Source: Kitasatospora atroaurantiaca
Lineage (GTDB): Bacteria; Actinomycetota; Actinomycetes; Streptomycetales; Streptomycetaceae
DNA: 64,000 bases
NCBI RefSeq assembly: GCF_007828955.1
Contig: NZ_VIVR01000001.1
Location: forward strand, 2,046,001 to 2,110,000
Reading direction: 5' to 3'
Made by a program: the position numbers and the translations under genes
The notes under the pieces: generated by a model
The model's database searches: none
What the model was told of the DNA's origin: nothing
The model's input: only the letters and a program-made list of their open reading frames with translations
Shown here: positions 1 through 6,907 of the stretch, piece by piece
Position numbering within the stretch: the stretch's first letter is position 1
Layout of the letters: the number at the start of each line of letters is the position of its first letter

Positions 1-313
1 TGGCGCGACCGCTAACTTGGGCCGGCGCATACTACAGCTGGTGTGGCACCGCCGAGCAGAGACAGACCAGGGCTCTCTGCAAGCTGCACTTGAAGATGCC
101 ACACAGGACTGTGGCGACCCAGATGCTGCCGCCGCCCTTCGTTACCAGATCCGGCGCGCCCTACGGGATGACGCCGATTTGCTCGGCGCGTTTGCGGATC
201 TACTGCCGACTCCGGTGAGCAATATCAATATCACCGCATCCGGGGACCGATCGATTGCGGCCCATACCATCGCCACTGCAATCACCGGCGACGGACATCG
301 ACCCAGCGTTTAA
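1..313 (+). CDS. C-terminal part of a small TAITGD-motif protein (5' end outside window)
   Basis: The frame is open from the left edge to a TAA at 311-313, so the true start lies outside the window; about 103 residues are visible. They form a helical Arg/Asp-rich stretch followed by a tail containing GDRSIAAHTIATAITGDG. From memory, tails of this type (GDRS.A..TAITGD) occur in small actinobacterial proteins encoded beside STAND NTPases. The same TAITG signature recurs just after the insertion-sequence pile (about 5426-5460) and at the N-terminus of the NB-ARC protein starting at 5633. I infer an accessory or input protein of that locus, now separated from it by about 5 kb of mobile DNA. No catalytic motif is visible and the function is unknown. 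Confidence 0.55.
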   Translation, partial: GATANLGRRILQLVWHRRAETDQGSLQAALEDATQDCGDPDAAAALRYQIRRALRDDADLLGAFADLLPTPVSNINITASGDRSIAAHTIATAITGDGHRPSV

Positions 314-582
314 TTTCGCAGAAAGTCGCTGGATTTCAATTGAGGTATAGGGCTGCCTAGATGACCGATTGCGGGCACAGTGGGATATCTTCTTCCGGCG
401 ATCGATCGATGGCATCTAGCCTCCGTGTTTCGGTTCACGTCGGCTGATCTGGGGTGATCTCTGTGTGGGGCTGCCGTCGGACGTTGGGCATGCCGAGGGC
501 CCGGCGCGATGGCCGGGTGCTCCTGGGTCCTCGGGTCGTGGGTGGTCAGGGGCTGTGAACCGTTCCGGGTTCGGTAGAGACC

Positions 583-1551
583 TCAGATGTTGGTTGTGAC
601 CTGGGGTTTCGTGGTGCTGAGGTAGTGGTTGGCTTCGTATTCGGCGGGCGGGATGTGCCCTATCTCACCGTGGAGCCGGGTGTGGTTGTACCAGTCGGTC
701 CATTCGGCGGTGGCCAGCTCGACCTGGGCGAGGGATCGCCAGGGTCGCTGCGGTTTGATCACCTCGGTTTTGAACAGGCCGATCGTGGACTCCATCAGCG
801 CGTTGTCGTACGCGTCGCCGACCGATCCGATCGATGCGGCGATGCCGGCCTTCTCCAAGTGCTCGGCCAGCGTGAAGGACGTATATTGCGAACCCGCGTC
901 CGAGTGATGAACCAACTCGCCTGGCAGGGGCGGGTGTTGGTCTCGGTCGCGTTGCCACAGTCCCATGTCCAGGGCGTCCAGGACGAGCCGGGTCTGCTTC
1001 GTGGTCGAGGCGGACCAGCCGACGATGCGGCGGGAGAAGGTGTCCACGACGAAGGCGACGTAGACGACGCCGCAGAACGTGGCGACGTGGGTGAAGTCGG
1101 CGACCCAGCAGCGGTTCGGTGCGGACGCAACGAAGTCGCGGTCGACCAGGTCCGGCGCCCTGGGCTCGGAGGGATCCGGGATCGTGGTGATCACCTTCTT
1201 TCCTCGGACGGCGCCGGTGATGCCGAGCTCGCGCATCAGCCGTTCGACGGTGCAGCGGGCCACGGCATGGCCCTGGCGGTTCAGGTGCCGCCAGATCTTC
1301 CTCGCGCCGTAGACGCGGTAGTTGGCGTCGTATGCCTCCTGGATCAGGGTCTTCAGCTCGGTGTCGCGAACGGTGCGGGTCGAGGGTGCCTGCCGGCGCT
1401 TGTGGTGGGCGTAGTAGGTGGACGGGGCGATCTTGCAGTCGTGCTCGGTGAGGACACGGCAGATCGGCTCGACTCCGCCGAAGCGGTCCCGGTGCTCGTC
1501 GATGAACGCTACGAGCGTGTGTGTGGCCGGTCGAGCTCGGCCGCGAAGAAA
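583..1551 (-). CDS. IS3 OrfB, DDE transposase catalytic part
   Basis: This is the catalytic domain of the IS3 transposase, made as an OrfAB fusion by -1 frameshifting out of orfA. Visible features are an HTH_21-like segment (YRVYGARKIWRHL), then the rve integrase core with D in WVADFTH, D in HHSDAGSQY and E in NALMESTIGLFK, i.e. a complete DDE triad. The frame is open further upstream to 1749 but recognisable OrfB sequence (LVAFIDEHRDRF) begins at about 1515, next to the orfA stop at 1509. The stop lies 27 bp inside the left terminal repeat start. The start given is approximate because the protein is normally produced only as the fusion. Confidence 0.85.
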   Translation of the reverse strand, partial: FLRGRARPATHTLVAFIDEHRDRFGGVEPICRVLTEHDCKIAPSTYYAHHKRRQAPSTRTVRDTELKTLIQEAYDANYRVYGARKIWRHLNRQGHAVARCTVERLMRELGITGAVRGKKVITTIPDPSEPRAPDLVDRDFVASAPNRCWVADFTHVATFCGVVYVAFVVDTFSRRIVGWSASTTKQTRLVLDALDMGLWQRDRDQHPPLPGELVHHSDAGSQYTSFTLAEHLEKAGIAASIGSVGDAYDNALMESTIGLFKTEVIKPQRPWRSLAQVELATAEWTDWYNHTRLHGEIGHIPPAEYEANHYLSTTKPQVTTNI

Positions 1552-1835
1552 CTCGCCGCCGCCTTCAGGATCTCGTTCGCCCGCTTCAGTTCGGCGATCT
1601 CCTTCTTCATCGCCTTGACCTGCGCGGACTCCTCCGTCGTCGTCCCCGGCCGGGTGCCGGCATCGATCTCGTCCTGGCGGACCCACTTGCGCAGCGTCTC
1701 GGTCGTGCCGATGCCGAGCTTCGCGGCGACCGCCTTCATCGCGGCCCACTCGGTGTCGTAGTCGGGCCGCACCTCGGCGACCATCCGCACTGCACGACGG
1801 CGCAGCTCAAGCGGGTACTGGGAAGGACGTGCCAT
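1509..1835 (-). CDS. IS3 OrfA, DNA-binding helix-turn-helix protein
   Basis: A 108-residue protein with an N-terminal HTH_Tnp_1 fold (YPLELRRRAVRMV, then a second helix pair ending LRKWVRQDE) and a C-terminal leucine-zipper-like helix (VKAMKKEIAELKRANEILK) that mediates multimer formation in IS3 transposases. It recognises the terminal repeats and, after a -1 frameshift near its 3' end, is fused to OrfB. The relative frame of the two genes is -1, as required. The ATG start at 1835 sits 50 bp inside the right terminal repeat. Confidence 0.88.
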   Translation of the reverse strand: MARPSQYPLELRRRAVRMVAEVRPDYDTEWAAMKAVAAKLGIGTTETLRKWVRQDEIDAGTRPGTTTEESAQVKAMKKEIAELKRANEILKAAASFFAAELDRPHTRS

Positions 1836-1897
1836 GACTCGATCCTCTCAAATGATCGAGTCCCTACCGAACCCGGAACGGTTCACTGCTTCGTCTG

Positions 1898-3304
1898 TCA
1901 GGTGGCCGGTCGGGGCAGTGCCACCAGGCGGCTGAACGCCGCGGTCAGTTCGTGGCGCCAGGGCCAGGTGGCCGCGATCCGCAGGCGTAGACGGCGGGCT
2001 CCGCGCGTGATCCGGGCGGCAGTGTGTAGGAGGCGGTAGCGGAGCTTCTTGGGCTCGGCGGTGGCCAACTCGCCGTCCAGCAGCAGGGTTCGCGTCCAGG
2101 CCAGCAGGTCGATCGCGGTCAGGGACAGCTCCAGCCAGACCTGGTTGATGGCGAAGTGGCGGGAGGGGAAGCGACCGAAGCCGGTGGTCTTGCCGCAGCG
2201 GATGTGGTCCTCGACCCGGGCGTGAGCCCGGTGGCGGACCTCCAGGTACTGGATCGAGCCGCCGCCGGCGACGGGCGTGTCGGTGAGGAAGACCTGGTGG
2301 CGCATGCCTTCGTCCTGGTCGAACAGGGACGGCTGGGCGCCTGGGTGGGGACGCTCGCGACGGACGATGATGCGGGTGCCGTCCGGGTATCCGGTGAGGT
2401 CGACCAGGCCGGACAGCTCGGCGACTTCGGCGCCGGAGCGAAGGGTCCCGTCCTGTTCCAGCGCGGGGTGCCAGACCTGGTCGGGTAGGACCCGGATGGC
2501 CTTGCGGATCTGTTCGGTGACGGCGTGCCCGACGGAGAAGGTGGTCTGGATTCCGCGCTGTCGCAGGGTGCGTAGGTGGGCGAGGAAGGCTTTCGCGCTG
2601 CCCGCGCTGTCGGCTCGGATGAGGACCGGGGTGCCGTGGCGGTGGGCGTCGGGGATCTGGGCGAGGGCGTGGTCGAGGACGGTGATGTGGTCGGCGGCGG
2701 TGTTCGCTCCGGCGTTGCCCGGTCGCAGGAGGCCGGCGAGGGCCTCGCCGGTGTTGTCGAGGAAGCAGAGCATCGGGTGGTAGCCGAAGCCGCGTTTGTA
2801 GGTGGCGGCGGACTGTTCTTTCTCGGAGTGGCAGGTGACCAGGGTGGCGTCGATGTCCAGGACCAGGCCCGGTAGTTCACGCCCTCCTGCGTGTGATGCG
2901 GGTATGGGGTGTCCGGTCTCGTCCGCTTGCAGCCAGGCGACCTCGCGGGTCTTTGCCCTGGCTGTCCGCAGTGCGTTCAGGGCTGCGGTGTCGATGCCGG
3001 CGAGCACTCGCCAGGCGGTGGGGGTGGAGGCGACGGGGCCGAACACGTCGCGCTGGTCGCGCAGCACGGTCAGGTCCCGGATCGCCTCGCCTCCGTCGGC
3101 GAGCATCACCGTCAGGTCCACCGCGACGCGGCCGGGATCGTGCCCGGTCCCGCGCGGCCGCAGCCGGTGCAGAGCGTCACTGAAGGCGCTGGTCAGCGAG
3201 GTGGCGTCGGCCAGATCCGCCAGCAGACGTGAGCCGGCGTGGTTGACCACCCCGTGCCCGTCGGCGCTGACAACGAGCTTGGGGCGTGACCGGGTAGTGT
3301 GCAC
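1898..3304 (-). CDS. IS1380-family transposase
   Basis: A 468-residue DDE transposase of normal length for IS1380. The catalytic landmarks visible are LVLDIDATLVTCHSEK (first Asp), VLIRADSAGSAKAFLAH (second Asp) and, near the C-terminus, ARVEDHIRCGKTTGFGRFPS, which holds the third acidic residue. The N-terminus SADGHGVVNHAGSRLLADLAD is also typical. The reading frame is intact although an IS3 copy sits just beyond its stop codon (12 bp from the IS3 right end). The gene is transcribed leftwards; the ATG is at 3304, with a long upstream inverted repeat before it. Confidence 0.9.
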   Translation of the reverse strand: MHTTRSRPKLVVSADGHGVVNHAGSRLLADLADATSLTSAFSDALHRLRPRGTGHDPGRVAVDLTVMLADGGEAIRDLTVLRDQRDVFGPVASTPTAWRVLAGIDTAALNALRTARAKTREVAWLQADETGHPIPASHAGGRELPGLVLDIDATLVTCHSEKEQSAATYKRGFGYHPMLCFLDNTGEALAGLLRPGNAGANTAADHITVLDHALAQIPDAHRHGTPVLIRADSAGSAKAFLAHLRTLRQRGIQTTFSVGHAVTEQIRKAIRVLPDQVWHPALEQDGTLRSGAEVAELSGLVDLTGYPDGTRIIVRRERPHPGAQPSLFDQDEGMRHQVFLTDTPVAGGGSIQYLEVRHRAHARVEDHIRCGKTTGFGRFPSRHFAINQVWLELSLTAIDLLAWTRTLLLDGELATAEPKKLRYRLLHTAARITRGARRLRLRIAATWPWRHELTAAFSRLVALPRPAT

Positions 3305-3453
3305 GCAGAAAGTGCCTTCCTGCTGGTACGACTGGGACCTTAGACAAGCCTCATCGTTGCAGCTCAGAAGGCACTTTCGCTTTTCCGATCATGATCCGGA
3401 CGCGACCCCGGATGAAACGCGCAGGCTAGTACTCCGGCTGTAGATCGTGATCT

Positions 3454-4779
3454 TCATGGGTGTAGGGCGGCTTGTCGCTGGTAGTGGCTGGTGCGGGCGC
3501 GGGCTTGGTGTCTGCGGCGCCATGCCGACCACCGCAGTTGGTGTCCGAGGTCGCGGACGGGCTGGACGAGTAGGCCGGCGAACAGCCGTCGGATCTCGCC
3601 GCAGGTGAGCGGGGCGAGGTCGGGTGATGACGGGCCGCTGGCCCGTTCGATGGCGGCGGTGACCGCGAGGAAGGCGTGCGCGAGCATGGCCAGGGTGGTC
3701 CAGCGGTGCCAGGACGTCCAGCGCCGGACCTGGTGCTCGTCCAGTCCGGCCAGGCCCTTGGCGGCCTGGAAGGTCTCCTCCACGGTCCATCGCCGTCCTG
3801 CGACCTCGACCAGCGAGCTCAACGGGACGGGACGGGCCGAGTAGCAGCGGTAGAACGCGAGTTCACCGGTGCGCCGGTTTCGCCGGATCAGCAGCCACCG
3901 GTAACCGGAGCCGGCCGTCGGCGCGTCGATGTCGACCTGGGCCCAGTCGTAGAAGCGGTGGCCCTTGGCTCCCGCCCCGGCGGACAGCCGCTGCCAGGCC
4001 CGTTTCGGAAGGCCGTGCGCGAGGACGCCGGCCCGAAAGACGCCTGCCCGGGTGGGGATCGGCCGCTTGCGGGAGACGGCCAGGACGTAGCCGATCTGAC
4101 GACTCTCCAGCTCGACGCTCAGGTGCGGGTCACCGCCGTAGACCTCGTCACCGGCCACCCATCGTGCCGGGACACCAGCATCCAGGGCCTGGGCGATCAT
4201 CTCGGTGGCCAGGGCGGGCTTGGTCGCGAACCTCAGCTCGTCGGGGATACCGGCCGCGCGGCAGCGATCGGGGTCCTGGGTCCAGGACCGGGGAATGTAG
4301 AGGCGGCGGTCGATGGCGGCGTGCCCGGCCGTGGCGGAGTAGACGAGGTAGACGGCGACCTGGGAGTTCTCGATCCGGCCCGCGGTTCCGGTGTACTGGC
4401 GCTGCACCCCGACGCTGTGGGTGCCCTTCTTCAGGTCACCGGTTTCGTCCACGACCAGCACGGCGTCCTCGTCGCCGAGATGGTCGACGACGAAGGTCCG
4501 CATGTCGTCGCGGACTTGGTCCGCGTCCCACGACGCCCGGCTGAGCAGGTGCTGCATACCGGCCGGACTCGCATTGCCGACGTGCTCGGCGATCGTCCAG
4601 CAGTTCTTCCTCGGCAGGTCCGCGAGCAAGCCCAGCACGAACGCCCGTGCCCAACGGCGCGGCTCGACCCGGGCGAACCGGCCCGCCACCCGCGCCATCA
4701 GGCCCTCGAATACCGACTGCCACCGGGCAGGGTCTACGCTGTGGCCCACGGCCACCGGATGATCTTCGTTTGTCCACAC
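3454..4779 (-). CDS. IS701-family transposase
   Basis: A DDE transposase of 441 residues. Visible landmarks are LVVDETGDLKKG (first Asp), RWVAGDEVYGGDP (second Asp) and RRWTVEETFQAAKG (Glu), spaced as in the IS701/IS4-like group, plus QHLLSRASWDAD near the N-terminus. It is transcribed leftwards and ends 24 bp inside the left terminal repeat. The exact start is uncertain: a GTG about 10 codons downstream (VAVGHSVDPARW) would also fit, since family members usually begin close to the DPARW motif. The frame is intact. Confidence 0.9.
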   Translation of the reverse strand: MWTNEDHPVAVGHSVDPARWQSVFEGLMARVAGRFARVEPRRWARAFVLGLLADLPRKNCWTIAEHVGNASPAGMQHLLSRASWDADQVRDDMRTFVVDHLGDEDAVLVVDETGDLKKGTHSVGVQRQYTGTAGRIENSQVAVYLVYSATAGHAAIDRRLYIPRSWTQDPDRCRAAGIPDELRFATKPALATEMIAQALDAGVPARWVAGDEVYGGDPHLSVELESRQIGYVLAVSRKRPIPTRAGVFRAGVLAHGLPKRAWQRLSAGAGAKGHRFYDWAQVDIDAPTAGSGYRWLLIRRNRRTGELAFYRCYSARPVPLSSLVEVAGRRWTVEETFQAAKGLAGLDEHQVRRWTSWHRWTTLAMLAHAFLAVTAAIERASGPSSPDLAPLTCGEIRRLFAGLLVQPVRDLGHQLRWSAWRRRHQARARTSHYQRQAALHP

Positions 4780-4855
4780 AACTCACGATGATCAACGGTG
4801 GCCGTCTCGGTCCGCAGGCCGGCCTCAACCCAGCAAGTGTCCTGTGACAGCGCAA

Positions 4856-4882
4856 GCCGCACCCGGCCGGGCCGGGTGCGGC
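4856..4882 (-). terminator. Hairpin downstream of the passenger gene
   Basis: An inverted repeat GCCGCACCCGGC / GCCGGGTGCGGC lies 13 bp beyond the stop of the passenger gene and before the IS701 transposase start, where it would end passenger transcription. Confidence 0.55.
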
Positions 4883-4894
4883 GCCGATGCTGAG

Positions 4895-5290
4895 CTACGT
4901 GTGGATCTGCCACCATCGGTCTGCCTCAGCGCGAGCCAGTTCAGCGTCGTACTCGTCGGCGTCGAAGTGAAGCTCCAGCGGCCGCGTCGTCTCCATGTGC
5001 GGAATCTCCCAGTCCGACCACTGCACGACGCCCCCGAACCGCTGCACGACCACGGACAGGAAACCGCAACAGCCGCCTGTGCACTCGGGCTCTCCCAGCT
5101 CCACGCGTCGCGGCTCGCCGGTCGCACGCAGGGGACTGCCATCGGCAGACAGCACTTCGACCGCGTACGGGCCACGGCCTCCCTCGCCGACGGCGCACTC
5201 CACGACGTCCTCGCCGTTGACCCAGAACCGCACCTGGGCGGCGAACCGGCGCCCGGGCGGCAGCACCCTGATCTCAAGCTGATCGAACAT
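4895..5290 (-). CDS. Hypothetical protein carried as passenger in the IS701-type element
   Basis: A 131-residue acidic protein, mostly beta in pattern (EIRVLPPGRRFAAQVRFWVNG near the start), with a central Cys cluster PECTGGCCGFLSVVV at about 68-82 and an acidic C-terminus (LHFDADEYDAELARAEADRWW). From memory, similar small proteins are encoded in many streptomycete genomes; no function is known to me. It begins ATG at 5290 after a weak AGGGTGG ribosome site, has its own terminator and is co-oriented with the transposase. It lies inside the terminal repeats, so I infer a captured chromosomal gene rather than an interrupted one. The base composition matches the neighbours. Confidence 0.6.
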   Translation of the reverse strand: MFDQLEIRVLPPGRRFAAQVRFWVNGEDVVECAVGEGGRGPYAVEVLSADGSPLRATGEPRRVELGEPECTGGCCGFLSVVVQRFGGVVQWSDWEIPHMETTRPLELHFDADEYDAELARAEADRWWQIHT

Positions 5291-5632
5291 CAGACCACCC
5301 TACGGCAGTGCCGACACCGGCTTGCATAGCCTCCTGCCAAGCGATACCTCGCTCCAATCTCGCTGGCACGTCCAAGATCCGCGGCCACAGGACGGAAAGA
5401 TCAAGATCTACAGCTGGAGTACTAGAACCATCGACACAGCAATCACCGGAGACAACGCCCAGCTCACTCTAATCAGCTCTCCGAACGAGTCCACCTGGGG
5501 CGCCCCCCACACAAGCCAGAGCGCGCGCAGGAGGTCGTCGGTGGGGTGGCCCCGTCCGGGCCGGACCGCACCCAGAAGCGGCCTGGAGCAGCCAGCGGCC
5601 ACCGTCGGCGGCCGGGGTCGGCGGACCGCACG

Positions 5633-6907
5633 ATGACGAACTTCGCCTTCGAGGCGACCGGGCCCGGGTCAGTTGCCGCCCACCGCATCGGCACGGCGAT
5701 CACCGGCCCGGTCACCGTTCTGCCTGCCGAGCTGCTGAACTCGGCGCGCGACGTGCAGGCGCCCGCGGGGCTCAGCAATCTGCCGCCGCTCCCGCTGTGC
5801 CTCGGCCGCGCGGACGCGCTGGCCAGGCTGCGGGGCGCGTTCGCGGCGGAGCCCGGTCAGTGGGCCACCGGGACCGCCACCGTCCAGGGCCTCGGCGGCG
5901 TCGGCAAGAGCACCGTGGCGCTCGCGTACGCTCACTGGCACCGTCGCGACCACACTGTGGCGTGGTGGATCAACGCGGCTTCGCCCGCCCACATCGAGCA
6001 GTCGCTGGCCGCCCTCGCCCTGCGGCTGATCCCCGCGTGGGCCGGCCGTGCCGCCATCGAGGAACGCGCCGCCTGGGCGATGATGTGGCTGCAGTGGCAC
6101 CCTGGTTGGCTGCTGCTCTTCGACAACGTCGAGGACCCGGCTGACCTGCGGCCCTACGCCAGCGCACCGGACGGCTGCGTCATCGCCACCAGTCGGCGGG
6201 CGGTCGGCTGGCCGGCCGCCGTCCCGGTGCTCGCCCTGGGCGTCCTCGACCTGGCCGAGGCGAGCGAACTCCTCTGCCAGCACGTGCTCGGCGAGACTGC
6301 GCCGACCCCCCGTCAGCTGCAGGAGGCCCGGGCCCTCGCCGCCGACCTCGGGCGGCTCCCCATCGCGCTAGAGCAGGCCGGTGCCTACCTCGCACAGAAC
6401 CCGACGATCGGCATCGAGAGCTACCGCCGCAAGCTGACGGCCAAGTTGGACAAGGCCTCGGACGGTCATGACCCCGAGCGCACCGTCGCCCGGATCTGGC
6501 GCCACACGATCAGTACCCTGACCGAGCGCAACCCGCTGGCAGTGTCCGTCCTGTCCACGTTGGCGTGGCTGGCGCCCGACGACATCCCGGTGGACCTGCT
6601 GGCCCCGACCGCCGACGACGACACCGACGACGTGCACGAGGCCCTCGGGCTCCTCCGCGCCTACTGCATGGTCTCCCTCACCCAGGACACGGTGAGCGTC
6701 CACCGACTGGTCCAGACCACCCTCCGGAACCAGCCAACCCTCGGTGGCGCGGTGCCGGCTGGCCGGCTGGCCGGCTGGCCGGCTGGAAGCCGAACAGCTG
6801 CTGTGCGCCGCGGTCGTCCCGCTGGGAGAACCACCGAGCTCCGGCCGATCCCCCGCCTGGGAGCGGCTCCTCCCGCACCTCGTCGCGCTCGCGGCCACCA
6901 CTCCTGA
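5633..6907 (+). CDS. STAND NTPase, NB-ARC part (frame-disrupted N-terminal half)
   Basis: The N-terminal half of an NB-ARC/TPR signalling ATPase. From the ATG at 5633: a TAITG-type leader (residues 7-30, GPGSVAAHRIGTAITGPVT), Walker A GLGGVGKS at 86-93, Walker B WLLLFDNVED at 159-168, a RNBS-like segment CVIATSRR, the GLPL-type motif LPIALEQAGAYL near 250, and a winged-helix region ending VHRLVQTTLRNQ. After the 8-bp repeat at 6755-6786 this frame turns Arg-rich and ends at 6907, while the true continuation lies in another frame (6744-8864). As written the gene is split. There is no N-terminal effector domain, so the output is probably through a partner. The start was chosen over upstream alternatives because homologous leaders begin near the TAITG motif. 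Confidence 0.8.
   Translation: MTNFAFEATGPGSVAAHRIGTAITGPVTVLPAELLNSARDVQAPAGLSNLPPLPLCLGRADALARLRGAFAAEPGQWATGTATVQGLGGVGKSTVALAYAHWHRRDHTVAWWINAASPAHIEQSLAALALRLIPAWAGRAAIEERAAWAMMWLQWHPGWLLLFDNVEDPADLRPYASAPDGCVIATSRRAVGWPAAVPVLALGVLDLAEASELLCQHVLGETAPTPRQLQEARALAADLGRLPIALEQAGAYLAQNPTIGIESYRRKLTAKLDKASDGHDPERTVARIWRHTISTLTERNPLAVSVLSTLAWLAPDDIPVDLLAPTADDDTDDVHEALGLLRAYCMVSLTQDTVSVHRLVQTTLRNQPTLGGAVPAGRLAGWPAGSRTAAVRRGRPAGRTTELRPIPRLGAAPPAPRRARGHHS

Larger units (their letters stand above)
556..1885 (-). mobile_element. IS3-family insertion sequence
   Basis: The left end starts TGAACCGTTCCGGGTTCGGT at 556 and the right end at 1885 is its inverted copy; the arms match over about 26 bp with one mismatch. 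CTG occurs immediately outside both ends (553-555 and 1886-1888), a 3-bp target duplication typical of IS3. Inside are orfA and orfB in the usual overlapping -1 arrangement. The element lies within the 3' side of the IS1380 copy and is about 1.33 kb, a normal IS3 length. Ends, duplication and both frames look intact, so it may still be active. Confidence 0.9.
420..3425 (-). mobile_element. IS1380-family element, interrupted by an IS3 element
   Basis: The outer ends are inverted: the left end begins CCTCCGTGTTTC at 420 and the right end, read inward from 3425, begins CCTGCGCGTTTC (10 of 12 match). Both ends are flanked by CTAG (416-419 and 3426-3429), a 4-bp target duplication of the size usual for IS1380. 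The single transposase gene is at 1898-3304. The space between the left end and the transposase stop contains a complete IS3 element with its own 3-bp duplication, so the IS1380 copy is older. An inverted GAAAGTGCCTTC pair (3308-3319 and about 3367-3378) lies upstream of the transposase. The terminal repeat is short, so the exact ends are less certain than those of the IS3 and IS701 elements. Confidence 0.6.
3430..5421 (-). mobile_element. IS701-type element with a passenger gene
   Basis: Left end TACTCCGGCTGTAGATCGTG at 3430 and inverted right end ending at 5421 match at 23 of 25 positions. CTAG flanks both ends (3426-3429 and 5422-5425), the preferred target duplication of IS701 elements. 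The left CTAG is also the right CTAG of the IS1380 copy, so the two elements used one target. At 1992 bp the element is about 0.5 kb longer than a simple IS701: besides the transposase it contains a 131-residue gene (4895-5290) and a terminator hairpin. Confidence 0.85.

Noticed and set aside
625..1761. Long plus-strand frame across the IS3 transposase
   Set aside because: Antisense shadow of orfB; the DDE motifs are on the minus strand.
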